The notes: generated by a model not told the origin, from the sequence alone. Numbered from the stretch's first letter, positions 52,956 through 62,053 are shown. The stretch: 64,000 nucleotides of DNA from Curtobacterium sp. UNCCL20 (GCF_900101675.1 NZ_FNKG01000003.1:62001-126000), one strand, 5' to 3'. A program made the numbers and translations.

Positions 52956-53866
52956 GGCTCGGGCTCGTCATGTCCGAGGTCGCCTCGGGCCTCCGTCGCA
53001 ACGCGTCGATGGTCGTCTCGGTCGTCCTGGTCACCTTCATCTCGCTCACCTTCGTGGGCACCGCGATCCTGCTCCAGATGCAGATCAACCAGATGAAGGG
53101 GTACTGGTACGACCGGGCCCAGGTGGCGGTCTACCTCTGCACGGACACCGACACCACCGGCAACTGCACGGGCGCGAAGGCCACCGACGACCAGCGCAAC
53201 CAGGTCGAGGCGCAGCTCCAGTCGTCCACCCTCAAGCCGTACATCGAGAAGACGTACTACGAGGACCAGGACCAGGCGTACGACCGCTTCAAGCAGCAGT
53301 TCAAGGACTCGCCGGCAACGGAGTTCGTCAAGCCCGAGTACCTCAACGAGACCTTCTGGGTGAACCTGAAGAACCCGTCGCAGGCCGACGTCCTGGTCGA
53401 GAGTCTCTCGAAGGTCGCCGGTGTGCAGAGCGTCGTCGACCAGCGGGGCTACCTGCAGCCGATCTTCAACCTGTTGAACGCGTCGTCCTACACCGCGATC
53501 GGCATCGCCTCGCTCATGCTGATCGCTGCGGTGCTCCTGATCGCCACCACGATCCGGTTGTCCGCGTTCAGTCGACGGCGGGAGCTCGGCATCATGCGAC
53601 TGGTCGGGGCGTCGAACCGGTTCATCCAGACACCGTTCGTGCTGGAGGGGGTGATCGCCGCCGCCATCGGGGCGGTCCTCGCCGGTGGCGCGATCGTGGC
53701 CGTGGTGTGGTTCTTCGTCCGGAACTACCTGGCGCAGCGGTTCTCCGGGACGGCGTTCATCGGGATGGGGGACGCTGCGATCGTGGTGCCCTCGGTCATC
53801 GTGATCGGCATCGTGCTCGCGGGGTTGTCGGCGTTCGTCGCGATCCGTCGGTACCTCAAGGTCTGA
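52952..53866 (+). CDS. ftsX: Cell division protein FtsX
   Basis: A 304-residue FtsX with one helix at about 20-42, an extracellular domain (about 43-170) with two Cys (YLCTDTD...NCTG), and three further helices (about 178-200, 223-248, 272-295). The ECD binds peptidoglycan hydrolases such as RipC or CwlO-type proteins. The intracellular loop [20 protein letters not shown] is the FtsE contact. Confidence 0.94.
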   Translation: MRLGLVMSEVASGLRRNASMVVSVVLVTFISLTFVGTAILLQMQINQMKGYWYDRAQVAVYLCTDTDTTGNCTGAKATDDQRNQVEAQLQSSTLKPYIEKTYYEDQDQAYDRFKQQFKDSPATEFVKPEYLNETFWVNLKNPSQADVLVESLSKVAGVQSVVDQRGYLQPIFNLLNASSYTAIGIASLMLIAAVLLIATTIRLSAFSRRRELGIMRLVGASNRFIQTPFVLEGVIAAAIGAVLAGGAIVAVVWFFVRNYLAQRFSGTAFIGMGDAAIVVPSVIVIGIVLAGLSAFVAIRRYLKV

Positions 53867-53892
53867 CGGTCCGGCGAGATTCGGCGGTGGCA

Positions 53893-53964
53893 GCGCGAGT
53901 CTCGGGGTGGGCGACCGATCTCGCGGCCCAACGCCCGAGAAGTGTCGCTCACGGCGAGTCTCGG
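53893..53964. repeat. 72-bp dispersed hairpin repeat, copy 2
   Basis: Same arrangement as 9740-9811: CGAGTCTCGG at both borders and inner arms GCGACCGATCTCG / CGAGAAGTGTCGC. It lies directly after ftsX and may act as its terminator. Confidence 0.6.
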
Positions 53965-54030
53965 GGTGTGTGCGCCCACGCGCACGGGTCGCGGCGCGCC
54001 GGGAAGGTGCGCCGCCGAGCCCGCGTTGGG

Positions 54031-54036
54031 TAGTCT
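54031..54036 (+). promoter_or_regulatory. Candidate -10 of smpB
   Basis: TAGTCT, 42 nt before the smpB ATG. Confidence 0.4.
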
Positions 54037-54078
54037 GTAGGGCTGCACACCGGCAGTACCGCACGGAAGGGGACACGC

Positions 54079-54555
54079 ATGGCGAAGGAACGCGGCGAGA
54101 AGATCGTGGCGACGAACCGTCGTGCGCGCCACGACTACCTCATCGAGGACACGTACGAGGCGGGCATGGTCCTGTCGGGCACCGAGGTGAAGTCCCTCCG
54201 CGAGGGGCGCGCGTCGCTCGTCGACGGGTACGCCTTCATCGACGGCGGCGAAGCCTGGCTCGACGCGGTGCACATCCCCGAGTACACCGAGGGGACGTGG
54301 AACAACCACGCACCGAGGCGGAAGCGGAAGCTGCTCCTCCACAAGCAGCAGATCGTGAAGATCTCGCACAAGACGAACCAGGGCGGGTACACGCTCGTGC
54401 CGCTGCAGATCTACTTCCACGACGGTCGGGCCAAGGTCGAGATCGCCGTCGCGAAGGGCAAGCGCGAGTTCGACAAGCGCCAGGCACTGCGCGAGAAGAC
54501 GGACAAGCGCGAGGCCGAGCGTGCCATGCGCACCCGGAACCGCGTCGGCGAGTGA
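54079..54555 (+). CDS. smpB: SsrA-binding protein SmpB
   Basis: A 158-residue SmpB, partner of tmRNA in rescuing stalled ribosomes. It has the OB-fold motifs [31 protein letters not shown], and the basic C-terminal tail [19 protein letters not shown] that enters the empty mRNA channel. GAAGGGGA precedes ATG 54079. ssrA lies 113 nt downstream. Confidence 0.95.
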   Translation: MAKERGEKIVATNRRARHDYLIEDTYEAGMVLSGTEVKSLREGRASLVDGYAFIDGGEAWLDAVHIPEYTEGTWNNHAPRRKRKLLLHKQQIVKISHKTNQGGYTLVPLQIYFHDGRAKVEIAVAKGKREFDKRQALREKTDKREAERAMRTRNRVGE

Positions 54556-54581
54556 CGCTGGCGTCCACCGCCCCGGTCGAC

Positions 54582-54587
54582 TAGACT
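54582..54587 (+). promoter_or_regulatory. Candidate -10 of ssrA
   Basis: TAGACT, about 80 nt before the mature tmRNA 5' end; the RNA would need 5' trimming by RNase P. Confidence 0.45.
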
Positions 54588-54668
54588 GAGGGACTGCTCC
54601 TCGGAGCACGCACCACAGCACCATGGCAACTCAACAGCGTGACAGCGGCTCGCACGTCCGGCCCGCAC

Positions 54669-55046
54669 GGGGATGATCGGTTTCGACATTGCCTGTGTGC
54701 CGACGGGAAGCGGGCCGAGGACCCACGGTTATCTCGTTAACGATCCGTGGAAAACAACAAGTGCCAATTCCAAGCGCACTGACTTCGCTCTCGCTGCGTA
54801 AGCAGCCCAGCACATGAAGTCCGTCGGCCAGGTGATCGTTCCCTAACCTGAGTTCCGGCGTCATCCAGGGGACTTGCTGCACGGTTGCGCCTCAGGGCCG
54901 TGCGGGACTTGCACTGAGACTGGGCCCGTCGTCCTAGAAGCCGGTAGCAAAGGACGGGGCCGAGCAGAACGAATCATCCGGATACGCCCGTAGAAGACGT
55001 CGAATTGCAGCGATGGACGGGGGTTCGATTCCCCCCATCTCCACCA
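54669..55046 (+). ncRNA. ssrA: tmRNA
   Basis: A 378-nt tmRNA. GGGGATG at the 5' end pairs with CATCTCC next to the 3' ACCA (55043-55046) to form the tRNA-like acceptor stem. ATCGGTTTCGACA follows the 5' stem and GGGGGTTCGATTCCCCCC is the T arm. The tag frame starts at GCC 54763 and ends at TAA 54799-54801, encoding ANSKRTDFALAA, whose ALAA end marks products for ClpXP. CCA is encoded. No prophage or island is inserted at its 3' end. Confidence 0.95.
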
Positions 55047-55172
55047 TTCGTCGGTCGTCGGACCGCTGTCACGCCGTTGCCCCGGCACACGCTCCAGGCG
55101 TCGTGCCTGAACGCCCCGTCACCGTCCCCAGGACGTTGGCGGGGCGTTCGCTGTCGTGCCACCTCCGAGGAC

Positions 55173-55178
55173 TACGAT
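55173..55178 (+). promoter_or_regulatory. Candidate -10 of the Lys-tail gene
   Basis: TACGAT, 56 nt before the GTG at 55234. Confidence 0.35.
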
Positions 55179-55233
55179 CCGGACGAGGCCCGGGAACACG
55201 CCCGTGTCGATCGTCGAACGAGAGGTCCGTGCC

Positions 55234-56028
55234 GTGGCGCAGGAGATCGCGATCCGTGTCCGTCTGCGAGAGCAGGATCGAGTGGGGCTCGCCGAGTACG
55301 AGCGCACCGTGGGGTCGGTGGCGACGGTCGCCGCGGTGATCGCCTGGCTCCCCACGCCGGAGAGCCGCCTGGTCGTGCGCGGTCGCGGTGCCGAACCGGT
55401 CCGGCTCGAGACGGTGTCGTACGGTTCCACGTTCGAGATGCTCGTGGTCCTCGACCGGCGGAGCGCTGCGGTCGAACGAGCCGGAGCGGCCGTGGCGGCG
55501 CTCATCGAGTCCGTCCGGCACGAGCACGTCGAGGACGACGTCGCCGGGATCGCCGGAGAACTCGATCGACTCGACCGCTCGGCGCCTCGCGGCCGGTCGG
55601 CGGTGGAGCGCTCGCTGCGGGCGTTCCTCGAGGGTGCCCGCGCGGACGTCCTCGCGCGGAAGACGACGACCCGGGTCCGTGCGGCACTGGCGCTCCTGCG
55701 ACTGGCCGAGGACGGCGCAGAGCTCGTCGTGGAGCGCGTGGCCGACGCCCTCGTGCCGGTGGTCGAGGAGCAGGCGGTCGACGTGCTCGCCGACACGGGC
55801 AGCGCGGTGGTGGTGGAGCCGGTCGACGGGATCGTGGATGAGCCGCCGCGCAAGCAGGACAAGAAGTCCGAGCAGGACAAGAAGTCCGGCAAGGACAAGA
55901 AGTCCGGCAAGGACGACAGGAAGCAGTCGTCGAAGAAGGACTCCGGCAAGAAGTCCACGTCCAAGAAGGACGACGGCAAGAAGGCCAGCAAGAAGGACGG
56001 CAAGAAGGGCAAGAAGCCCAAGAAGTAA
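55234..56028 (+). CDS. Protein with histone-like Lys-rich tail
   Basis: A 264-residue protein of unknown function. The first 200 residues form an acidic, hydrophobic-core alpha/beta-looking region (MAQEIAIRVRLREQDRVGLAEYE...). The last 58 residues are a low-complexity KDKKSGKDKKSG-type tail, resembling the C-terminal tails of bacterial H1-like proteins and of some RNA-binding proteins. GTG 55234 has GAGAGG upstream; GTG 55204 is possible. It stands alone between ssrA and the APC permease. The tail suggests nucleic-acid or polyanion binding. Confidence 0.6.
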   Translation: MAQEIAIRVRLREQDRVGLAEYERTVGSVATVAAVIAWLPTPESRLVVRGRGAEPVRLETVSYGSTFEMLVVLDRRSAAVERAGAAVAALIESVRHEHVEDDVAGIAGELDRLDRSAPRGRSAVERSLRAFLEGARADVLARKTTTRVRAALALLRLAEDGAELVVERVADALVPVVEEQAVDVLADTGSAVVVEPVDGIVDEPPRKQDKKSEQDKKSGKDKKSGKDDRKQSSKKDSGKKSTSKKDDGKKASKKDGKKGKKPKK

Positions 56029-56048
56029 TCTGAGTGCTTGTACAGCAC

Positions 56049-56074
56049 GATTGTTTCCATTGTGTTAAACAATC
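56049..56074. promoter_or_regulatory. Operator-like dyad upstream of the APC permease
   Basis: GATTGTTT (56049-56056) and AAACAATC (56067-56074) form a perfect 8-bp inverted repeat with a 10-bp spacer in an unusually AT-rich patch. It suits a dimeric repressor or activator of the permease. Confidence 0.55.
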
Positions 56075-56105
56075 CGACCAAGTTGCTGTCACGGTGCCAG
56101 AGTCG

Positions 56106-56140
56106 ATGAGCGCGGCCCCTGTTCGCGGGGCCGCGCTCAT
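56106..56140 (+). terminator. Strong 14-bp hairpin in the APC leader
   Basis: ATGAGCGCGGCCCC and its complement around TGTTCGC, ending 15 nt before the permease GTG. It may terminate the upstream gene or act as an attenuator or mRNA stabiliser. Confidence 0.5.
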
Positions 56141-56155
56141 TCGACAGGAGCAACA

Positions 56156-57820
56156 GTGGCTACAACGACACAGGCGCTGCCGGACTCCGGCCTCAAGCGC
56201 AACGTCGGCTTCATCGGGCTCATCTGGGCCTCGACGGGGTCGATCATCGGCTCCGGCTGGCTCTTCGGCTCGCAGGAGGCGCTGAAGACCGCCGGACCGT
56301 CCGCGATCATCTCGTGGGTGATCGGCGGCGTGGCGATCCTCGTCCTCGCACTCGTGCACGCCGAACTCGGTGGGATGTTCCCGATCGCGGGTGGAACAGC
56401 GCGGTTCCCCCACATCGCGTTCGGTGGGATCGCCGGCGCCTCGTTCGGCTGGTTCTCGTGGCTGCAGTCCGTGACCGTCGCCCCGATCGAGGTCGAGGCG
56501 ATGATCAAGTACGCGCAGCACTGGGAGTTCGCGCACCCGTGGCTGCACACCACGACGGTGAACGGTGAGACGCAGCAGCTCCTGACGGGGGCGGGCATCG
56601 CGGTCGCGGTGGTCCTGATGGCGGTCGTCACCGTCATCAACATGCTGAGCGTCCGGATCCTGGCGAACACGAACTCCGCGGCGACGTGGTGGAAGGTCGC
56701 CATCCCCCTGCTCGTCATCATCGTGCTGGCCTTCAGCGGCTTCCACGGGTCGAACTTCACGGCGGCGGACGGCTTCATGCCGCAGGGCGCCAAGGGCATC
56801 CTCGCCGCGGTCTCGACGTCGGGCATCATCTTCGCCTTCCTCGGGTTCGAGCAGGCGGACCAGCTCGCGGGCGAGGCGAAGAACCCGAGGCGCGACATCC
56901 CCCGAGCGGTCATCGGCTCGGTGCTCATCGGGCTCGTGATCTACCTGCTGCTGCAGATCGTGTTCCTCGGGGCGCTTCGGTCCGACGCCATCCAGGGCGC
57001 GTGGGCGACGGCGGACTTCACGAAGTACACGGGGCCGTTCGCGGACATCGCGATGGCGGCCGGCATCACCTGGCTGGCCGTGATCATCTTCATCGACGCG
57101 ATCATCTCGCCCGCCGGCACCGGCCTCATCTACGTGACCGCCACCTCCCGCATCTCCTACGGGCTGAGCCGCAACGGCTACTTCCCGAAGGCGTTCGAGT
57201 GGACGACGAAGCAGGGCGTCCCGTGGGTCGGCCTCATCGTGGCGTTCGTCGTCGGCTGCGCCTGCTTCGCGCCGTTCCCGTCGTGGCAGGGCCTCGTCAG
57301 CCTCATCACGAGTGCGTCGGTGCTGATGTACGCGGGTGCTCCGCTGGCGCTCGGTGCGTTCCGGAAGCGCATCCCCGAGATCGAGCGTCCGTACCGGATG
57401 CCCGCTGCCACGGTGCTGTCGCCGATCGCGTTCATCGTCGCGAACCTCATCATCCTCTGGACCGGGTGGGACACCGACTGGAAGCTCGGCGTCGCGATCC
57501 TGATCGGCGCGGTCGTGATCATCCTCAACAACGTGTTCCGCGGTGCCTCGAGCGTCCGCCCACGCTGGGACTGGAAGGCGGCCCAGTGGCTGCTGCCCTA
57601 CCTGATCGGCATGGGGCTCATCGTGTTCCTCAGCGACTTCGGTCCGCTGACGAACCCGGTGTTCCCCCTGTGGATCGACATCGTCGTCGTGGCCGTGTTC
57701 TCGCTCGTCATCTACTACTGGGCGATCAACTCGGCGAGCCCGCGGGAGGAGATCCTCCGGACGGCCGAGGACGTCCGCGACGTCGAGGAGTCCGGCGTGG
57801 TGGAGCCCGTGCACCACTGA
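56156..57820 (+). CDS. APC-family amino-acid/amine permease
   Basis: A 554-residue, roughly 12-14-helix permease of the amino acid-polyamine-organocation superfamily. Helix 1 carries the substrate-binding glycine loop GSIIGSGWLFG, helix 6 has AFLGFEQADQLAGEAKNPRRDIPRA, and helix 8 YVTATSRISYGLSRNGYFPK; all are family hallmarks. The substrate is unknown. GTG 56156 has CAGGAG. The cytosolic C-terminus is acidic. It is preceded by an operator-like dyad. Confidence 0.88.
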   Translation: MATTTQALPDSGLKRNVGFIGLIWASTGSIIGSGWLFGSQEALKTAGPSAIISWVIGGVAILVLALVHAELGGMFPIAGGTARFPHIAFGGIAGASFGWFSWLQSVTVAPIEVEAMIKYAQHWEFAHPWLHTTTVNGETQQLLTGAGIAVAVVLMAVVTVINMLSVRILANTNSAATWWKVAIPLLVIIVLAFSGFHGSNFTAADGFMPQGAKGILAAVSTSGIIFAFLGFEQADQLAGEAKNPRRDIPRAVIGSVLIGLVIYLLLQIVFLGALRSDAIQGAWATADFTKYTGPFADIAMAAGITWLAVIIFIDAIISPAGTGLIYVTATSRISYGLSRNGYFPKAFEWTTKQGVPWVGLIVAFVVGCACFAPFPSWQGLVSLITSASVLMYAGAPLALGAFRKRIPEIERPYRMPAATVLSPIAFIVANLIILWTGWDTDWKLGVAILIGAVVIILNNVFRGASSVRPRWDWKAAQWLLPYLIGMGLIVFLSDFGPLTNPVFPLWIDIVVVAVFSLVIYYWAINSASPREEILRTAEDVRDVEESGVVEPVHH

Positions 57821-57840
57821 CGCGCGCGACGCGGACCGTC

Positions 57841-57882
57841 GGACGGGAGGCACGGTGCCAGCTGGCACCGTGCCTCCCGTCC
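57841..57882. terminator. Perfect 42-bp palindrome after the APC permease
   Basis: A fully self-complementary palindrome with 21-bp arms beginning GGACGGGAGGCACGG and centre CCAGCTGG. It lies between convergent genes and shares its core with 41758-41799. Confidence 0.7.
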
Positions 57883-57895
57883 GTCCGTGGCGCGG

Positions 57896-59203
57896 TCAGA
57901 AGTCGAACAGGTTCGCGCGGATGCCCCCGGCGCCGTACTCGCGACGCAGCAGTCCGCGGCGGCGCAGCACCGGCACGAGGTCGCCGAACATCCGGGCCAC
58001 TTGTGCCGGGTGCAGGTCGCCCGAGAAGATCAGCCCGTCGTTGTCCGCATCGCTGCCGAGCTCCTCGATGAAGTCGCCGAACTCGTCCCCGGTGCCGACG
58101 AAGCCGGAGCGCGACGAGATCCGCCCCTGCCGGGCCTTCCGGGTGAGGAGTTCCCGCAGCGGCGCGTCCGGGGTGTCGCCGACGAGGCCGCGGATCGTCC
58201 CCGCGGAGACGTGGTCGCCGAAGGTCCCCGCCGGGATGGGCGCGTCGAGGTCGAGGGCGAGGAGGTCCGTCTCGGAGTCGCTCGACCAGGCGACGGCCGC
58301 CGTGCGGAGGTCCTCGTCGGACGGGTGCTCCGACGCGGCGACGATCGCGTCGGCCTCGGCGGTGGAGGACACGATCACGGGCTTCAGCACGAACAGGATG
58401 CGCAGCTGGTCCGCGGTGCGTCCGGCGGCGAGCGCGGCCTCGATGACCTTCGCACGGTAGTCCCGCACGGCCGCGGCGGACAGCGGGGCGAGGGCGAGCT
58501 GCACGTCGGAGTGGGTACCGGCGAACGCCAGCCCACGGCCGGAACCGCCGGGGGAGACCACGACCGGGTCGGAGTCGAGCGGCAGCGCGTTGAGCGGCCC
58601 GTCGGCGGCGAAGTACGCACCCTCGTGGTGGAAGGCGTCGAGGGCAGCGCCGTTCGCGAAGTGCCAGTCGTCCGCCGAACCGACGTACCCGTCGGGTCCC
58701 CACGACCCCCAGAGCCGACGGAGCAGCGTGACCCACTCCTCAGCCCGGTCGTAGGCCTGGTCGTGCGGCAGCGGTGGCAGCCCCGCGTGCCGGGCGCTGC
58801 CGACGTCGGTGACCACGTTGATCCCCAACCGCTCCGAGGACAGGTGCGCCAGCGTCGCGAACTGCCGCGCGGCGAGGTACGGCGGCGTGATGCCCGCGTT
58901 CACCGTCGGCGCGATGCCGATGTGCGACGTCGCGGCGAACAGGTACGGGGCGAGGAGCAGCGGGTCGTGCTTCGGCCCGCCGTACGCCTGCCGGATGCGC
59001 AGGTCGAGGGTCGACGGGTTCCCGAGCGAGATCGCGTCCTCGGCGATCACGAGGTCCATGCCGGCTTGCTCGAGCGCCCGCACCGACTGCTGGTACAGGT
59101 CGGGCTTCGTCCAGTCGTACCCCCAGTCCCAGTCGGAGCGACCCCACGCCTGCGGGCCGAACCCGCGCGAGAAGAAGTACCCGAAGTGCTGCAGTCCCGC
59201 CAC
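57896..59203 (-). CDS. LLM flavin-dependent monooxygenase (NtaA/SnaA/DszA-like)
   Basis: A 435-residue luciferase-like flavin monooxygenase. The N-terminus (QHFGYFFSRGFGPQAW), DLVIAEDAISLG, GIAPTVNAGITPPYLAARQFATL and GINVVTDV are typical of the reduced-flavin-dependent subgroup that oxidises organosulfur compounds or chelators. A separate flavin reductase would be needed and is not adjacent. Its GTG start is 2 nt after metY, so the two are co-expressed. The link with MetY suggests sulfur scavenging. Confidence 0.82.
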   Translation of the reverse strand: MAGLQHFGYFFSRGFGPQAWGRSDWDWGYDWTKPDLYQQSVRALEQAGMDLVIAEDAISLGNPSTLDLRIRQAYGGPKHDPLLLAPYLFAATSHIGIAPTVNAGITPPYLAARQFATLAHLSSERLGINVVTDVGSARHAGLPPLPHDQAYDRAEEWVTLLRRLWGSWGPDGYVGSADDWHFANGAALDAFHHEGAYFAADGPLNALPLDSDPVVVSPGGSGRGLAFAGTHSDVQLALAPLSAAAVRDYRAKVIEAALAAGRTADQLRILFVLKPVIVSSTAEADAIVAASEHPSDEDLRTAAVAWSSDSETDLLALDLDAPIPAGTFGDHVSAGTIRGLVGDTPDAPLRELLTRKARQGRISSRSGFVGTGDEFGDFIEELGSDADNDGLIFSGDLHPAQVARMFGDLVPVLRRRGLLRREYGAGGIRANLFDF

Positions 59204-59205
59204 GC

Positions 59206-60618
59206 TCAGAGCTCCTCGGAGATGACGTGGTCCTGCGGAACCGCGTGTGCCAGGGAGGCGAGCTCCGCGGCGGGGTCGACCCGCGCCTCCAGGCCGAGGT
59301 CGGCACCATCCGCACGTCCGGCGGCCGACCGGAGCGCGGCGAACCCGCGTTCCAGGTCGCGGACGAGGTCGGCGACGTCCTCGATGCCGACCGACAGTCG
59401 GATGAGCCCGTCGTCGATGCCCTGGTCGGCCCGTTCCTCCGGCGTCTTGCCGGCGTGCGTCGTCGTGGCCGGGTGCAGGATCAGCGACCGGACGTCGCCG
59501 AGGTGGGTCATCCGGCTGAACAGCTGGACCGCGTCGATGAACGTGCGCGCTGCGGCTTCGCCGCCCGCCAGCGTGAACGCGAAGACGGACCCGGCACCGC
59601 GCGGCAGGTAGCGCTGGGCGAGGTCGTGGTACGGACTGGAGGCGAGACCCGCGTGGTCGACGCTCGTCACCTCCGGCTGCCGCTCCAGGAACGACGCGAC
59701 GGCCAGCGCGTTCGCGCTGTGGCGCTCCACGCGCAGGCTGAGCGTCTCGATGCCCTGGCGGAGCAGGAAGGAGTTGAACGGCGACGGCGTCGGACCGACG
59801 CGGGACGCCACGACGTCGCGGGCGAACACGACGTACGCCCGGTTGCCGTACCGCTCGACGTAGCTCTGGCCGCCGAGCGAACGCTCCGGCTGGGTGAGGT
59901 GCACCCAGCGCTCGGGGGAGGCGGACCAGTCGAACGTGCCACCGTCGACGAGCACGCCGCCGAGGCCGGCACCGTGCCCGGACAGGAACTTCGACGCCGA
60001 GTGGACGACGATGTCCGCGCCGTGCTCCACCGGACGGACCAGGTACGGCGTCGCCAGGGTGTTGTCGACGATGAGCGGGACCCCCGCACGGTGCGCGGTG
60101 TCGGCGACGCCGGTGATGTCGAGCACGTCGTTCTTCGGGTTCGGGATCGTCTCGGCGAAGAACGCCTTCGTGTTCGGCCTGACCAGGCGCGCCCACTCGT
60201 CGAGGTCGCGCTGGTCGGCGACGAAGTCCACCTCGATGCCGAGCCGACCGAGGTTCTGCACGAGGAGGCCCTTCGTGCCCTCGTAGATGCTGCGCGCGCT
60301 GACGACGTGGTCGCCGGCCTGCAGGACGCCGAGGAACGCGATCGTCGCCGCCGCCTGGCCGCTGCCGACGAGGATCGCCTCGACGCCGCGCTCGAGCAGG
60401 GCGACCCGGCGCTCCACGTCGGCGTTCGTCGGGTTGCCGAGCCGCGTGTAGGTGTAGCCGTCGTCGGTGCCGGCGAAACGGTCCCGCGCCTGGTCGAAGT
60501 CGTCGAAGAGGAAGCCGGAGGACATGTGGATCGCGGGGACCCTCGCACCGTGGGCCGCGTCGGGCTGGAACCCGCCGTGGACCTGTTCGGTCGCGAAACC
60601 GTGCTCGTCGTCCGCCAT
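59206..60618 (-). CDS. O-acetylhomoserine sulfhydrylase-like PLP enzyme
   Basis: A 470-residue Cys/Met-metabolism PLP enzyme. It contains GFATEQVHGG at the start, YTRLGNPTNADVE, the PLP lysine in SASKFLSGHG, and QGIETLSLRVERHSANA. Its closest type is MetY, which makes homocysteine from O-acetylhomoserine and sulfide; cystathionine synthase/lyase relatives are possible. ATG 60618 has AGGAGG. The C-terminal 35 residues include GLEARVD, encoded by a half copy of the CTGGAGGC palindrome, which seems to have extended the gene. Confidence 0.85.
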   Translation of the reverse strand: MADDEHGFATEQVHGGFQPDAAHGARVPAIHMSSGFLFDDFDQARDRFAGTDDGYTYTRLGNPTNADVERRVALLERGVEAILVGSGQAAATIAFLGVLQAGDHVVSARSIYEGTKGLLVQNLGRLGIEVDFVADQRDLDEWARLVRPNTKAFFAETIPNPKNDVLDITGVADTAHRAGVPLIVDNTLATPYLVRPVEHGADIVVHSASKFLSGHGAGLGGVLVDGGTFDWSASPERWVHLTQPERSLGGQSYVERYGNRAYVVFARDVVASRVGPTPSPFNSFLLRQGIETLSLRVERHSANALAVASFLERQPEVTSVDHAGLASSPYHDLAQRYLPRGAGSVFAFTLAGGEAAARTFIDAVQLFSRMTHLGDVRSLILHPATTTHAGKTPEERADQGIDDGLIRLSVGIEDVADLVRDLERGFAALRSAAGRADGADLGLEARVDPAAELASLAHAVPQDHVISEEL

Positions 60619-60796
60619 GGGACACCTCCTGCCGTCGTCGTGCCGGTACTCTCGCAGGCTTCGCCCGGTCGGTGCTGATTGCGGCGTCGGGTTACGGGAG
60701 CGGGCCGCGGTGGTTCGGGTCCGCCCGGTCCGGTTCGGCGGGTGGTTCTCCACAGATGCGGACGGGCCGGTCGGCGTCGACGTTCCGTCTGCCACG

Positions 60797-62053
60797 ATGG
60801 ACGGCATGCTCCACGAAGACGCCACCCTGCTCATCCGCGACGTCCGCCCGTGGGGAGGGGACCGCGCCGACATCGTCGTCACCGGGTCCCGGATCACCGC
60901 GATCACAGCCCCGGGGGCGCTGCAGACCGGTGACGCCGCGTCCGGGCTCACCGTCGTCGGGCCGACCGCGGTCGTCGTCGACGGCCACGGGCAGCTCGCG
61001 CTCCCCGGGCTCGTCAACACCCACGCCCACGTCGACAAGAGCTGGTGGGGCCACGCCTGGGAGTCCTACGGCGGCGAGGGCGGCACCCAGGGCCGGATCG
61101 CCCACGAACGCGACCGCCGCGACGCCCTCGGCATCCCGGGCGAAGCCGTCGCCACCCGCGTCCTCCGCGAGTCCCTCCGCACCGGGACGACCCGGGTCCG
61201 CACGCACGTCGACGTGGACCTCGGTGTCGGCCTGCGCGGCATCGACGCCGTCCGGTCCGCCGCAGCGGCGCTCGACGGCGCGGTCGAGCTGTCGATCGTC
61301 GCCTTCCCGCAGGACGGCGTGCTCCGGCGGCCGGGCGTCCTGGACCTCCTCCGGCAGGCGGCGCTCGCCGGGGTGGAGCACATCGGCGGCCTCGATCCGG
61401 CCCTCATCGACCGTGACCCCGTCGGCCAGCTCGACGGCCTGTTCGCCATCGCCGCCGACACCGGCTGTGGCATCGACCTGCACCTGCACGAGCCCGCCGA
61501 GCTCGGTGCGTTCTCGTTCGACCTCGTCCTCGACCGGGTGGAGCGCCTCGGTATCGCACCGGGCAGGGTCAACATCGCGCACGGCTTCGCGATCGTCGAC
61601 GTCGACCCCGTCCGCCGCCGCGACCTGCTCGCGCGGATGGCCGGCCTCGGTGTCACGATGACGACCGTCGCCCCGGTCCGCATGCGGCAGCTGCCCCTGC
61701 ACGAGTTCGACGATGCCGGGGTCCGGTTCGGCTTCGGCACCGACGGCATCCGCGACCTCTGGAGCCCCTACGGCGACGGCGACCTGCTCGGCATCGCGTG
61801 GCAGTACGCCCGCGCCGGCGGCATCGTCCGCGACGAGGACCTCACCCGCGTCGTGCAGCTCGCGTCGCGCGACGGCGCCCGGTTCGTCACCGACGAGGAG
61901 CACGACCTCGTCGCCGGAGCCCGCGCCGACGTCGTGCTGGTCGACGCCGAGAACCCGATGGACGCCCTGGTCCGCCGGGTGCCACGGTCGCTCGTGGTCG
62001 CCGGCGGACGCGTCTTCGATCCGGCCGAGATGGCGCAGCACCCCTGGGAGTGA
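60797..62053 (+). CDS. Cytosine-deaminase-like amidohydrolase
   Basis: A 418-residue metal-dependent amidohydrolase. Metal ligands are visible as NTHAHVDKSWW (HxH), LHLHEP, AHGFAI and GTDGIRDLWSPYGDGDLL (Asp). The pattern is that of CodA-like deaminases and N-isopropylammelide-type hydrolases, which act on pyrimidines or triazines; the substrate is uncertain. ATG 60797 and ATG 60806 are both possible starts. It stands alone between metY and a palindrome. Confidence 0.82.
   Translation: MDGMLHEDATLLIRDVRPWGGDRADIVVTGSRITAITAPGALQTGDAASGLTVVGPTAVVVDGHGQLALPGLVNTHAHVDKSWWGHAWESYGGEGGTQGRIAHERDRRDALGIPGEAVATRVLRESLRTGTTRVRTHVDVDLGVGLRGIDAVRSAAAALDGAVELSIVAFPQDGVLRRPGVLDLLRQAALAGVEHIGGLDPALIDRDPVGQLDGLFAIAADTGCGIDLHLHEPAELGAFSFDLVLDRVERLGIAPGRVNIAHGFAIVDVDPVRRRDLLARMAGLGVTMTTVAPVRMRQLPLHEFDDAGVRFGFGTDGIRDLWSPYGDGDLLGIAWQYARAGGIVRDEDLTRVVQLASRDGARFVTDEEHDLVAGARADVVLVDAENPMDALVRRVPRSLVVAGGRVFDPAEMAQHPWE

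Noticed and set aside
54669-55046. Integration site at the 3' end of ssrA
   Set aside because: tmRNA is a frequent target, but no integrase, duplicated 3' end or foreign gene block follows; the only element found is in comM.
60619-60796. SAM-type riboswitch upstream of metY
   Set aside because: The leader was inspected for SAM-riboswitch-like conserved blocks and none could be recognised; a covariance-model search would be needed to decide.
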